The translations under genes and the position numbers were made by a program. From positions 62,001 through 126,000 of the forward strand of contig CACZZO010000012.1 in the NCBI GenBank assembly GCA_902785755.1: a stretch of 64,000 nucleotides of DNA. The letters are read 5' to 3'. The notes beneath the pieces are model-generated. The model saw only the letters and a program-made list of their open reading frames with translations, was not told the DNA's origin and ran no database searches. Of this stretch, positions 41,882 through 50,977 are shown in pieces (positions within the stretch are counted from its first letter, which is position 1; the number at the start of each line of letters is the position of its first letter). Source of the DNA: an uncultured Bacteroidia bacterium (lineage in GTDB: Bacteria > Bacteroidota > Bacteroidia > Bacteroidales > F082).

Positions 41882-41958
41882 TGGTAGTCTCTCCGGGATT
41901 TGAACCCGAGTTACCAGGATGAAAACCTGACGTCCTGACCAGACTAGACGAAGAGACC
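41882..41958 (-). tRNA. tRNA-Glu (anticodon UUC)
   Basis: A 77-base cloverleaf on the minus strand, 5' GGTCTCT to 3' AGAGACT-A-CCA. D arm GTCT/GGAC; anticodon stem TCAGG/CCTGG with loop TTTTCAT, giving anticodon TTC; T arm TCGGG-TTCAAAT-CCCGG. CCA is encoded. The first acceptor pair is G-T. It is a single gene with its own terminator. Confidence 0.95.
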
Positions 41959-42079
41959 AATTCGTGTGTCATTTTGACGGTGCAAAAGTAGACATTTTTT
42001 CGTTACCTGCAATGCTTTCTCTGAAAAATTTATCAAAAACTTTGTAGTTGTTTGAAAGTCAATTTTATAAAAATTCAAC

Positions 42080-42886
42080 TTATTCGAATAAAAATGAAAT
42101 TTGGAACAATTTGTTTCGCAATTGGTCAATAGGAGCGGTGTAAATGAAGGCTTCATTCTTCACGATGTCAAGGATTCCGTAGCTCATTTTCACCTCAACG
42201 CCCATCTTGAACCATTGGTTATAGATATCGAAACCGACACCGAGTTCGCCTGCGAAATCAAAACGCTTTGTCACGAGGTTGTTGATGAACGTCTGTCCTT
42301 GTGCATTGGTCACCTTGTTATCTTTTTGCGAGGCCAAGTCGAGTTTGGGGTTGATGCCGCCAAAAACGTAGGCCCCGATGTTGTTGTAACGCTTCGAGCG
42401 GTACTTGATGTTGAGTGGGAACTCAACGAATGTGGTGCCGATGGACTTGGTGAAAGTTCTCGGATCCCTGTTGTAGTCAAGGTCCTCAATGGCAATGTCG
42501 TAGCGCATTTTGCGCTCGCTGAAACTCAACGAGGGGATGAAGCGCAGGTCGAAATAGCGGCCAAGACGTTTGCTGCCGATGATGCCCACGGTGAAACCTG
42601 GTGTCTGCAAGGTTTCCACGTTATAGACATAGAGGTTTCGTGTGTTGGGGACGCTGTAATGACTTTGGGGGTCGGGCCACGAGTCGGCGGGTTGGGGCAT
42701 GTTCTGGTAGTTTTCAACGGTCTTGATGGTGTAGCTCATCTGGTTGTAGGCCAAAAGGAAACCGAAATGGTAAGGCTCATTTTCGTAGTTGGGCAGGTAG
42801 CGGACGACTCTTCGTTGGGCTTGTGCTGGTATTGCAAAAAGGCTGAGCAACAGCACAATGGCGGATATTTTCAATGCTTTTTTCAA
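42080..42886 (-). CDS. porT: PorT-like T9SS outer membrane beta-barrel protein
   Basis: A 268-residue protein with a signal peptide (MKKALKISAIVLLLSLFAIPAQAQ). The mature start RRVVRYLPNYENEPYHFGFLLAYNQMSY, the FTVGIIGSKRLGRYFDLRFIPSLSF block and the C-terminal LRNKLFQISFLFE match the PorT family, an eight-stranded barrel needed for type IX secretion. Its presence fits the three T9SS-tagged proteins in this window. It lies between tRNA-Glu and the MscS gene on the same strand. The call rests on pattern recognition of the family; other PorT-like barrels exist. Confidence 0.8.
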   Translation of the reverse strand: MKKALKISAIVLLLSLFAIPAQAQRRVVRYLPNYENEPYHFGFLLAYNQMSYTIKTVENYQNMPQPADSWPDPQSHYSVPNTRNLYVYNVETLQTPGFTVGIIGSKRLGRYFDLRFIPSLSFSERKMRYDIAIEDLDYNRDPRTFTKSIGTTFVEFPLNIKYRSKRYNNIGAYVFGGINPKLDLASQKDNKVTNAQGQTFINNLVTKRFDFAGELGVGFDIYNQWFKMGVEVKMSYGILDIVKNEAFIYTAPIDQLRNKLFQISFLFE

Positions 42887-42955
42887 GGTGATTCTGTTTT
42901 GATTATTGTGGATAACGATAGAGATGCTCTTTTATTGCGGAAATTTTTCAAAAAA

Positions 42956-45742
42956 TCATTCCTCCTCAGTGATGATGTGGATGTCGCGCTGCGGGAATGG
43001 GATGGTGATGCCATTGGCGTTCAATGCGTTGTAAATCACTTCCTTGGCGCGGTCGGCGTATCCGATGCGCTCCGCCGCAAGGACGAATTGCTTCACACTG
43101 ATTTCGACGCCGCTGTCGCCAAACTCGCCGAATACCACATAAATGCCTTTCTTCGGCTCCACCATATCGCGCCCGTAGGCATCCTTGGTGCGCAGCACCT
43201 GCATGGCCTCCAAAATGATTTCACGCACGCGCTGGATGTCGGTGCCGTAGGCCACGCTCACTGTTATCTTGAGGAATTCGTAGGAGTTGCTCTTGGTCAG
43301 GTTGGTGAAGTTCTTTGCGAAAAGTGCAGCGTTGAGGAACGATACCGTCGTGCCGTTGATGGTTTCCACTTGGGTGCTTTGGTAACTGATGTCGGTGACC
43401 GTTCCGCGCACGCCGTCACACTCAATCCAGTCGCCGATTTTCAGGCGACCCGTCATAAGTTGGATGCCGTAGATGAAGTTGTTGATGATGTCCTTGAGGG
43501 CCAAACCGACACCAGCCGAGAAACCGCCGGCCACAAGGCTCAGCGAACCCGTCGGAATGTGCATTGTGATGATGACAACGATGGCGTAAATCATCCAAAC
43601 CATTACGCTGATAATGCTGTCGCCCAGCGAGAGGTTGATTTCGTTCTTGCGGATGCTCTTGCGGTTGTTTTTGCGGAGAAACGCAGAATAACGGCCTTGC
43701 CGCCAGAGGTAGTGGATGGCTTTGTTCGCATAGCGGAAAACGAACACGAGGCATGACAAAAGGATGACGCCATAGAAGGAAAGCCTGAACGTTTCAACGC
43801 CTTGCGAATTGGTGAGAAGAAGGAAAGGCTTGTGGTATAGGGTATGGTAGAGGTCGTCGAAATCGAAGATGTCAAGGCCGAGATGGAAACAGAACGGCAC
43901 CGACATCAGCGCAAGCACGGGAAGCACCACTTCCTTGATGAGGTCGTAGAACCAAGTGGCACCGAAAAGCAAGGCCTCCTTGTCGGAGCCGCTTACGTAG
44001 GTGATATGCTCGCGGTAATGGTTGATGCGGCGTTTCATCCGTTTTTCCTTATAACGGCTGATGAGGTGCCAGATGGTGGTCATGGTGTGGATGGCGGCCA
44101 ACTGGAAATACCACCAGACGAGGATGAGCAAGGCGGCAAAGATGTAGCCTGCAACGGCCAACAGAAGTGCCAAGCCCGTGGCTGAAAGCGAAGCCCTGCC
44201 CATGATGCGGTCGCTCTTTTCTGCAAGTTTGCCATGCTTGAGGCAGGCCAAAAGTTGCCAGATGAAAAAGACAATCAGCAGGGGAGGGAAGAGGAAGTTC
44301 AGCATCGTATTGGGCAAGAAGATGGAGCGGCAGCCGATGACGCCAATGGCCATAAGGATGGTCGGCAGGTAGAGCCTCACACTGTTTTTGAGTTGCTCCG
44401 GCTTCAGCCTGATGAGCAATGCGGCTATGATGGCGGCGAGCAACCACATGAAGGTGTTGGTGAGCCTGATGGCCTTCTCGTACAAGTCGTTTTCGACAAA
44501 ATTGGAGGAGTTGTTGAAGATGACAAAAAGCAGGATGCCAGCCAGCAGGGTCAGATAACGTCGCTGTTGTTTGGCGACGGCTTTCTTGACGGGTTTGACG
44601 AAAAGGAAGATGGGCAAGAGAACAAGCGTGGCTATGAGCCAAGCAAACATCAACCCTACAAGCATGAAGACAATGACAAGAAGCAAAGCCAAATACTCCC
44701 AATCGGCTTCGTCCAACGAACGTACTTCTTCAACTTTGTCCAATGGGTCAGCAATGGTGCTTGTTGTGTCGGTCGAGGCGGTCAGAGTGGAATCTTCTTC
44801 AGATAGGGGTATGGGCAACACGTCGGCGATGGAAAGACTGTCAGTGACTTTTGGGGCAATGGTAACGGTCAAGGAGTCTTGGCTCGCAAAGGTGTCCTCA
44901 TAAAGGGCATATTTGTTTTTTATGTCTTTAACGGCCTCATTCCAATACTGTTTCGGGTCGGAAAGGATGACGGGCCAAGGGGTTTGCCCTTCAATGAAGA
45001 TGCGGGTTTGCAGCAGTTTGTAGTACTTCTGGGCGTAGTCGTAGGATTCCTTCAGGCGCAGGTAGACTTCCTCATAGTGGATGCTGTCGGCCATGATAAC
45101 AGTTCGGCTTTCGGCATACATTTTCAGCAGTTCGGTGGCAAAGTAGAGGCAGGTGTCGCGGTCGCGCTCGCCTTTCTTGTCGAGGACAAAGACCCTCGCG
45201 ATGGAGTCGGTTGTGTTTCGTGCCTCGGCCATGAGGTCGATGCGGTTGTCTCTGTTGAGTTTGAGGTGCTGGTGCAAGGTGTCGTTGTAGAATGCGAGGC
45301 TGTCGGGCAGGTTTTTGACTTTCGCGATTTCAGGGGGAAGTCGGCGCAGCGACTCGACGAGGCGGGCGTAGCGGTCGATCTCGATGTCCAAGTTTATCAT
45401 GATGCGGTCGTAAGGCGTCTTGTCCTTGGTAAATTCTTCAAACTCATTCTTGACCTTCTCCAAGGCGAAACAGAGGTCGAGTGTGTATTCCTGTTTCTGC
45501 GAATAGAGGCGCAGCGAAAGTTCGTTGCACTCTTTCATGATGTCCACCATCCTTTGGTGCTGAAAGTCGTAATTGCTTGTGATTTTGTCCTTTGTTAGCG
45601 ACATTTGGAGGTATTCGCGTCGTAGGTTATTCCTCAGGACTTGAAGCCTTTCGTTGAGGGTTTCGACAGGCTCGTTCTCGGCGAAAAGCGGAACGACAAT
45701 GGCCAAAACCGCGATGATAATGGTTAAGTATCTCTTTTTCAC
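42956..45742 (-). CDS. Large MscS-family mechanosensitive channel
   Basis: A 928-residue channel. After a signal peptide a long helical, coiled-coil-rich periplasmic domain (about 25-340) is followed by eight to eleven hydrophobic segments (about 345-720). The MscS pore helix and beta domain (about 725-800) contain AGGFSAGVGLALKDIINNFI and RLKIGDWIECDGVRGTVTDI. A C-terminal cytoplasmic domain follows. It is similar in plan to MscK/YnaI-like large channels and relieves turgor under osmotic downshock. Residues ENEPVETLNE just after the signal peptide are encoded by GAGCCTGTCGAA and may derive from the dispersed repeat. Confidence 0.9.
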   Translation of the reverse strand: MKKRYLTIIIAVLAIVVPLFAENEPVETLNERLQVLRNNLRREYLQMSLTKDKITSNYDFQHQRMVDIMKECNELSLRLYSQKQEYTLDLCFALEKVKNEFEEFTKDKTPYDRIMINLDIEIDRYARLVESLRRLPPEIAKVKNLPDSLAFYNDTLHQHLKLNRDNRIDLMAEARNTTDSIARVFVLDKKGERDRDTCLYFATELLKMYAESRTVIMADSIHYEEVYLRLKESYDYAQKYYKLLQTRIFIEGQTPWPVILSDPKQYWNEAVKDIKNKYALYEDTFASQDSLTVTIAPKVTDSLSIADVLPIPLSEEDSTLTASTDTTSTIADPLDKVEEVRSLDEADWEYLALLLVIVFMLVGLMFAWLIATLVLLPIFLFVKPVKKAVAKQQRRYLTLLAGILLFVIFNNSSNFVENDLYEKAIRLTNTFMWLLAAIIAALLIRLKPEQLKNSVRLYLPTILMAIGVIGCRSIFLPNTMLNFLFPPLLIVFFIWQLLACLKHGKLAEKSDRIMGRASLSATGLALLLAVAGYIFAALLILVWWYFQLAAIHTMTTIWHLISRYKEKRMKRRINHYREHITYVSGSDKEALLFGATWFYDLIKEVVLPVLALMSVPFCFHLGLDIFDFDDLYHTLYHKPFLLLTNSQGVETFRLSFYGVILLSCLVFVFRYANKAIHYLWRQGRYSAFLRKNNRKSIRKNEINLSLGDSIISVMVWMIYAIVVIITMHIPTGSLSLVAGGFSAGVGLALKDIINNFIYGIQLMTGRLKIGDWIECDGVRGTVTDISYQSTQVETINGTTVSFLNAALFAKNFTNLTKSNSYEFLKITVSVAYGTDIQRVREIILEAMQVLRTKDAYGRDMVEPKKGIYVVFGEFGDSGVEISVKQFVLAAERIGYADRAKEVIYNALNANGITIPFPQRDIHIITEEE
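45661..45673. repeat. Possible dispersed-repeat core inside the MscS gene
   Basis: TTTCGACAGGCTC matches the core of the GAGCCTGTCGAA family, just after the signal peptide coding region. A 13-base match could be chance, so this is tentative. Confidence 0.4.
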
Positions 45743-45784
45743 GATGTTTCGGTTTTTCCGCGCAAAAGTAGGGAAAAAAACGAT

Positions 45785-46483
45785 TCATTTGCTTTTGGTG
45801 ACGGAATAAAGCGTGGCGATGCCGTAGCCGAAGTGTCGCATGGTACCCTCTGTCAAACCGGCTGAGGAGAGCAAGCGAAGAAATTCCAAGGGTTTGGGAA
45901 ACCGCTCCACCGATTCGGGCAGGTAGCTGTAGGCACTCGCGTCTTTCGAGATCCATTTCCCGATTTTTGGAAGTATATGCTTGAAATACAGTGTATAAAC
46001 TTGCTTGACAGGAAACTTTTCAGGCATCGAGAACTCCAAGATGAAAGCCAGTCCATTGGGTTTCAGCACACGATGGATTTCGGAAAGGCCTTGCTTCAAG
46101 TTCTCGAAATTCCTCACCCCGAAGGCCACCGTGATGGAATCGAAACTGTTGTCCTCGAAAGGCAAGGCAGCCGCGTCGCCCAAACGCAGCTCGATTTGGC
46201 TTTCAAGACCTTTCTTCCTGACTTTCTCCATCCCAATCTCCAACATTTTTTCGGAAATGTCCATTCCGATAATATGCGCTTGCGGATTACGTTTCGCAAG
46301 GGCAATGGCCAAATCCGCCGTGCCTGTGGCGAGGTCGAGGATGGCTTTGGGATAGTAGAAGGACACGATTTTCGCGGTCTTTCGTCGCCACACCTTATCT
46401 ATATTAAGGGATAGCAAATGATTGAGCGCATCGTATTTCGGCGAGATGCGGTCGAACATGGTTGCGATGGGGGAATCACTCAT
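45785..46483 (-). CDS. ubiE: Demethylmenaquinone methyltransferase
   Basis: A 232-residue SAM methyltransferase of the UbiE/MenG family, the last step of menaquinone synthesis. MFDRISPKYDALNHLLSLNIDKVWRRK and the SAM-binding ILDLATGTADLAIAL, followed by GMDISEKMLEIG, ALPFEDNSFDSITVAFGVRN and EIHRVLKPNG, are the family motifs. The start at 46483 (MSDSPIATMFDR) overlaps the upstream glycosyltransferase by 8 bases (ATGAGTGA), implying coupling. Confidence 0.93.
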   Translation of the reverse strand: MSDSPIATMFDRISPKYDALNHLLSLNIDKVWRRKTAKIVSFYYPKAILDLATGTADLAIALAKRNPQAHIIGMDISEKMLEIGMEKVRKKGLESQIELRLGDAAALPFEDNSFDSITVAFGVRNFENLKQGLSEIHRVLKPNGLAFILEFSMPEKFPVKQVYTLYFKHILPKIGKWISKDASAYSYLPESVERFPKPLEFLRLLSSAGLTEGTMRHFGYGIATLYSVTKSK

Positions 46484-47486
46484 GGCCGACCAGTTTTTTG
46501 ATGATTTGGCTTGGCGCAATGCCGTTCAAGCAAGCGTAATCGCCTCTGAAACAGGGTTTGTTGCCGTAAACAGAGCAGGGACGGCAGGGCAAATCGAGTT
46601 GGACGCAATCGGCAGGTTTTTGGTTCCAGCCCAAGAATCCAGCGTAAGGATGGGTGCCGCCCCAAATGGAAACCACCCGCGTCCCGACCAACGAAGCCAA
46701 GTGCATGTTGGCCGAGTCCATCGAAAGCATCATGTCCAATTGGCCCATCAGGGCAAGTTCACCCGCCAAACCATGCAGGCTTTTGGCGGGTTGCACATTC
46801 GGGTATTTGGCGCAAAGTTCCGCAATCTTCCGTTTCTCATCCTCGCCACCACCGAAAAGAAAAACGCTTGTGTTTTCCCTTTCGCTTAAGGCCTTGATGA
46901 CTTCCTCCAGCTTTTCCATTGGATAGACTTTGGCAGGATGTTTGGCAAACGGCGCAATACCAATCCAAGTTTCATTAGTCGCTTTTTGCGTCCCGCAAAA
47001 ATCTGAATAATCGAGTTTTGTGAATTGCGGTTTTATTGGGAAACTCAATTGTTCCAGTACCTTGGCGTAACGCTCAAAGGAAGTTGCCTGTTGCACAAAA
47101 ACCTTGTTTTTCTGCCTCGTCAAAGCCTTTTTCCCTTTGCGCCCTTTGTCGATTTTGACGACTTTTTGTCCAAGCATTCGGCAATTCAACCTCACTATAA
47201 TGCTGCGTAATACATCATGGAAATCTGCAACATAGTCAAAGTTCTCATAGTGGAGATCGTTTGTTATCAAGCGGTTCAAGCCAAAAAAACCTTTGTGCCG
47301 GCCTTCCAAATCGGCACCAAAAAAATGTACATTTTGGGGCATTAGCTCAAACAACGGCTTTGCCATTGGTCGGCTGAGCATGGTAATCTCCAAATCAGGG
47401 TATTGAGTGGCCAAGTCATAGACCACGGGCACCGTCATGGCGATGTCGCCGAGGGCTGAGAACCTTATGACGAGGAGTTTTTTCAT
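46476..47486 (-). CDS. Glycosyltransferase family 9 (heptosyltransferase-like)
   Basis: A 336-residue GT-B glycosyltransferase. It begins KKLLVIRFSALGDIAMTVPVV, the GT9 N-terminal signature, and carries WIGIAPFAKHPAKVYPMEKLEEV and the nucleotide-sugar-binding LMLSMDSANMHLASLVGTRVVSIWG near the C-terminus. It likely transfers a sugar in the lipopolysaccharide core at the inner membrane face. A Cys-rich stretch near the end (CVQLDLPCRPCSVYGNKPC) is common in the Bacteroidetes branch. The start at 47486 is set by homology. It is coupled to ubiE. Confidence 0.9.
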   Translation of the reverse strand: MKKLLVIRFSALGDIAMTVPVVYDLATQYPDLEITMLSRPMAKPLFELMPQNVHFFGADLEGRHKGFFGLNRLITNDLHYENFDYVADFHDVLRSIIVRLNCRMLGQKVVKIDKGRKGKKALTRQKNKVFVQQATSFERYAKVLEQLSFPIKPQFTKLDYSDFCGTQKATNETWIGIAPFAKHPAKVYPMEKLEEVIKALSERENTSVFLFGGGEDEKRKIAELCAKYPNVQPAKSLHGLAGELALMGQLDMMLSMDSANMHLASLVGTRVVSIWGGTHPYAGFLGWNQKPADCVQLDLPCRPCSVYGNKPCFRGDYACLNGIAPSQIIKKLVGHE

Positions 47487-47582
47487 TTTAAATGGTTTTC
47501 GGTGCAAAAATACCGAAAAAAGGCATATTTTTTGTTGCTTTCTCAAAAAAACAAAAAAAGACTTGCAAATAACTTTTTTTTC

Positions 47583-47590
47583 TATTTTTG
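47583..47590 (+). promoter_or_regulatory. -7 box of the T9SS cargo gene
   Basis: TATTTTTG, 28 bases before the ATG at 47619, divergent from the GT9 gene. Confidence 0.5.
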
Positions 47591-47618
47591 CCGAATAACA
47601 AATAAATGAAACATCGCC

Positions 47619-48905
47619 ATGAAAAGAACATTGTTTACACTAATTGTTTGTGCGACTGCCATAAGCTCGGTCTTCGCACAAGTCGAGGATGAAACTGTGT
47701 TTCAACCTACACAGGTCATCGGTAGGAGAATCAATGAAAATGGAGAGATTTCCATGACAATGGAATCTGAATTCATTTATGAGGAGAATGGCAAGCTCTC
47801 AAGATTTGAGATTCCTGCGTATCTTCTTACGACAAACTACGCTTATTCTGGGAACTATCTTACTCAGGAAAGCACGTTTCACCAAGGAGGTCATCCTAAC
47901 TTTTATGAAACAGCCAACTTCACGTATGAGAATGGGCAAATCAAGACAGTTGAACATTTTATGGGCCAAATGGGAAGCAACCAGTATTGGCTTTATACTT
48001 ACTACGATGATGGACGATTGGCAAGGAAAGACCAAAAGATAGACTACGAAGACTACCACATGCACTGGCTCTACGACTATGAGGATGAAGGCAAGACCGT
48101 TATTGAGAGCTATTGGACTTCATGGGTGAGTGAGGGCATGTTGCTCAGACAAAGGACAGTTCACCAATATGACGATAGCTATAATCTGATTTCGTCTCAT
48201 TCGGAAAGCTATAATGTTGAAGGTGAATTGACTTCAACTGTTTTGACGGTTTATGCTTACACATCAAGCGGAAAGAAAGAATTGGAGACCACGCTGTCCC
48301 TCATGGATGGCGAGTGGGTTAATTCTTCCATTGTGCGATACGCCTATGACGAGCAGGACCGTATTGCTGAACAACTTGACGGCATTTGGGATGCAGAGAA
48401 TGGTGAGTGGGACTATAGAAAAAGAATCGCGTATGAGACTTCGGAAGATGGACAGACTTGTACCGTTTCGTTCTACAAAAAAGTGGATGATGATTGGGAA
48501 TGGGATGTTTTCAATTGCCAACCAATCTTTTTCGGTTCATATCTGCAATCACAACAGAGAGCGTTAGGCTTCTATTCCTATGAGCCATTGATGGGGTTTG
48601 CCAGAATCAACCAGTTCGAAATCACCCTCGTTGAGATGAATAGACCCACTTATTGGAACGTGAAAGAAAGCCAGGATTTGTCGTGTGGCGTTTATCCTAA
48701 CCCTGGACATGCCAACTTGTATGTGGATGCTCCCATTGAGAACGCCGTAATCCGCATTTACAATCTGCAAGGCCAACTTCTGCAAGTCAAGTCATTTGAT
48801 TTTAGAACAGAAATCAATTCCGAAAGCTGGCCTTCAGGAATGTATGTTTGGGAGATTTGGCACGACAACAAAAGGGAAGCCAAGGGTAAGTGGGTGAAAG
48901 AATAA
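47619..48905 (+). CDS. Secreted protein with T9SS type A sorting domain
   Basis: A 428-residue exported protein (signal MKRTLFTLIVCATAISSVFA). The body consists of beta-strand repeats with YxYDxxGR-like signatures (YTYYDDGRLARKDQ, YAYDEQDRIAEQ), resembling YD/RHS-like or MORN-like repeats. The C-terminus VYPNPGHANLYVDAPIENAVIRIYNLQGQLL ending KGKWVKE is a type A T9SS sorting domain. It should be surface-exposed or released. It converges with the DUF4254 gene, with 6 bases between. Confidence 0.85.
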   Translation: MKRTLFTLIVCATAISSVFAQVEDETVFQPTQVIGRRINENGEISMTMESEFIYEENGKLSRFEIPAYLLTTNYAYSGNYLTQESTFHQGGHPNFYETANFTYENGQIKTVEHFMGQMGSNQYWLYTYYDDGRLARKDQKIDYEDYHMHWLYDYEDEGKTVIESYWTSWVSEGMLLRQRTVHQYDDSYNLISSHSESYNVEGELTSTVLTVYAYTSSGKKELETTLSLMDGEWVNSSIVRYAYDEQDRIAEQLDGIWDAENGEWDYRKRIAYETSEDGQTCTVSFYKKVDDDWEWDVFNCQPIFFGSYLQSQQRALGFYSYEPLMGFARINQFEITLVEMNRPTYWNVKESQDLSCGVYPNPGHANLYVDAPIENAVIRIYNLQGQLLQVKSFDFRTEINSESWPSGMYVWEIWHDNKREAKGKWVKE

Positions 48906-48911
48906 GGAACT

Positions 48912-49451
48912 TTACTGTTTCTGTCCGTAAAGCACGGGGTTGAGGTTCGGGTCGTTGTACATCTTCATCTGCTTGTAAACCTTCATCACCTTTTCGCCCG
49001 TCTTGTAGCACTCCATCAGTTGGTCGATGGCGGTGCAAAGGTCGGTGTTTTGTTCTTGCAACACGCGCAGTTTTTCCTCGCACTCTGCCTTGTGTTCCTC
49101 GCTCACGTCGGTGCGCTCCACTTCGGCCTTCATGTGGTAAATCTTCAACTGAAGAATCGAAAGCCTATCGATGGCCCAAGCGGGACTCTCCGTGTTGAGC
49201 GTGGCGTTGGCTTTCGGTTCAACACGTTGGAAAAGAAGAAGATAGTAACCGTCAATCATCTCCACGAGGTCAGTCCTGTCTTGGTTCGACTTGTCGATGC
49301 GGCGCTTCAAAGCCAAAGCCTCCACAGGGTCGATGTTCGGGTCGCGGATGAGGTCTTCCAAGTGCCACTGCACCGTGTCGATCCACACCTTATTATAAAG
49401 ATACCATTCGATGGTCAGTCTTTCGTAAGGGTTTTCGCAAGGATGATTCAC
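48912..49451 (-). CDS. DUF4254 protein with uncertain, repeat-invaded 5' end
   Basis: A soluble helical protein. NPYERLTIEWYLYNKVWIDTVQWHLEDLIRDPNIDP and LALKRRIDKSNQDRTDLVEMID mark DUF4254, a Bacteroidetes family often near glycosyltransferases. The coordinates use the first GTG (49451). The frame stays open upstream with conserved-looking DYHKFDD codons that should belong to the protein. There is no ATG in the frame until it runs into the inverted dispersed repeat at 49496-49564, which is read as LSLSKARFQN. Either a TTG near 49555 is used or the native start was lost when the repeat inserted. Confidence 0.8.
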   Translation of the reverse strand: MNHPCENPYERLTIEWYLYNKVWIDTVQWHLEDLIRDPNIDPVEALALKRRIDKSNQDRTDLVEMIDGYYLLLFQRVEPKANATLNTESPAWAIDRLSILQLKIYHMKAEVERTDVSEEHKAECEEKLRVLQEQNTDLCTAIDQLMECYKTGEKVMKVYKQMKMYNDPNLNPVLYGQKQ

Positions 49452-49495
49452 GTCGTCAAACTTATGATAGTCGGCTGTTTCGATGTTTTGAAAAC

Positions 49496-49564
49496 GGGCC
49501 TTCGACAGGCTCAGGCACCTTGCCTCTCGTAAAAAACAGAGGTCCCTGAGCTTGTCAAAGGGCC
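49496..49564. repeat. Inverted pair of GAGCCTGTCGAA-type repeats
   Basis: GGGCCTTCGACAGGCTCAGG plus CACC (49496-49519) faces GGTCCCTGAGCTTGTCAAAG plus GGCC (49541-49564). The 24-base arms match at 20 positions, with a 21-base spacer. It can fold into one large hairpin and separates the DUF4254 gene from the aminotransferase stop at 49573. Confidence 0.88.
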
Positions 49565-49572
49565 GACTTTAA

Positions 49573-50781
49573 TTAGTGCAGTTTGGCTAATGCAGCCTTG
49601 ATGCGTTTCACGGCCTCGATGAGTTTGTCCTCGCTCGTGGCATACGACAGCCGGATACAGTCGTCGTTGCCGAAGGCGTTGCCGGCCACGCAGGCCACAT
49701 GGGCATTGTAGAGCAGCCACATGCAGAGGTCGTCGCTGCCCTTGATGGTGGTCTCGCCGTCGGTCTTGCCGTAGAACGACTTCACTTCGGGGAAGACGTA
49801 GAACGCGCCAGCGGGAGTGTTGCACTTCACGCCAGGGATTTCGTTCAGCAGTTTCACGAAAGTGTCGCGGCGGTGGCGGAAGGCCTTCAGCATTTCTTGG
49901 ATTTCCGTTGAGTTTTCGGGGCTGAGTTCCATGGCCTTGGCTGCGGCGGCTTGCGCGATGGTGCAGATACCAGAGGTGATTTGGCCTTGGATCTTGTTGG
50001 TGGCCTTCACGATGGCTTGGGGTGCGGCGATGTAACCGATGCGCCAACCCGTCATGGCATAGCCCTTGGCCACGCCGTTGACGAGGACGAGGCGGTCTTT
50101 CAGGAAATCGAACTGGCCCATGCTCTCGTGCTTCTGCTCATATTGGATGAACTCATAAATCTCGTCGGAGATGATGATGATTTGGGGATATTTCTTCAAG
50201 ACTTCGGCGATAGCGGTCAGTTCGGCCTTGGTGAACACGCTGCCGCTGGGGTTGCAAGGCGTGTTGATCATGAACACCTTGGTCTTGGGTGTGATGGCCT
50301 TTTCGAGTTGCTCGGCGGTGATTTTGAAATCGTGCTCGATGTCGCTCTTGACGATGACGGGCACGCCGCCAGCCAACTTCACCATTTCGGGGTAGGAGAC
50401 CCAGAACGGGGCGGGGATGATGACCTCGTCGCCGTCGTTGACGATGGCCAAAAGTGCATTGTTGATGGCCTGCTTGGCACCGTTGGAAACGAGGATGTCG
50501 GTTTCCTTGTAGTCGAGGCCGTTGTCGCGTTTCAGTTTGTTGGCGATGGCCTTGCGCAGCGCGGGCGTGCCGGGCACGGGCGGGTAGTGCGTGTCGTTGT
50601 TGTTGATGGCGTCCACACCGGCTTGCTTGGCCGATTCGGGCGTGTTGAAGTCGGGTTCGCCGATGCTCAGGCTGATGACGTCGATGCCTTGTGCTTTCAG
50701 TTCACGGCTCTTGTTGGTCATGGCTAAGGTTGCCGATTCAGCCATGTTCAAAACTCTGTTGGAAAGGATGATTTCACTCAT
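49573..50781 (-). CDS. aspC: Pyridoxal-phosphate aminotransferase (aspartate aminotransferase family)
   Basis: A 402-residue class I/II aminotransferase. ISLSIGEPDFNTP, NNDTHYPPVPGTPALRKAI and NPSGSVFTKAEL precede the PLP lysine region LVNGVAKGYAMTGWRIGYIA (Lys near residue 242). The C-terminal GNAFGNDDCIRLSYA is also typical. It is of the subgroup Ib aspartate/prephenate aminotransferase type, transferring the amino group of aspartate or glutamate to 2-oxoacids. Transcribed alone, or with DUF4254 if read through the hairpin. Confidence 0.91.
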   Translation of the reverse strand: MSEIILSNRVLNMAESATLAMTNKSRELKAQGIDVISLSIGEPDFNTPESAKQAGVDAINNNDTHYPPVPGTPALRKAIANKLKRDNGLDYKETDILVSNGAKQAINNALLAIVNDGDEVIIPAPFWVSYPEMVKLAGGVPVIVKSDIEHDFKITAEQLEKAITPKTKVFMINTPCNPSGSVFTKAELTAIAEVLKKYPQIIIISDEIYEFIQYEQKHESMGQFDFLKDRLVLVNGVAKGYAMTGWRIGYIAAPQAIVKATNKIQGQITSGICTIAQAAAAKAMELSPENSTEIQEMLKAFRHRRDTFVKLLNEIPGVKCNTPAGAFYVFPEVKSFYGKTDGETTIKGSDDLCMWLLYNAHVACVAGNAFGNDDCIRLSYATSEDKLIEAVKRIKAALAKLH

Positions 50782-50908
50782 GATTTATGTTTAAATGTTT
50801 AATTGTTGTTTGTTGAATTGAATGGGCAAAGGTAGGCCTTTTTTTGCTTCAAAAGCCATGCTTTTCGCTTTTTTTTGTCGTTTGTTCGTTTCGTGTGTCG
50901 ATTTTTTC

Positions 50909-50916
50909 TATTTTTG
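50909..50916 (+). promoter_or_regulatory. -7 box of the FISUMP-like small gene
   Basis: TATTTTTG, 61 bases before the ATG at 50978. Confidence 0.45.
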
Positions 50917-50977
50917 TCGCCTGATTGAAACAGATTTGGTTCAATATTTGATGTGCCAAAGGGAAAAAATTGAAGTT

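Noticed and set aside
42101-43756. 551-codon open frame on the plus strand
   Set aside because: It lies antisense to porT and the MscS gene and crosses their boundary; it has no family features.
49511-50047. 178-codon minus-strand frame overlapping the aminotransferase
   Set aside because: It is in a different frame of the aminotransferase gene and reads through the dispersed repeat (ending SVFYERQGA), a well-known repeat-derived peptide.
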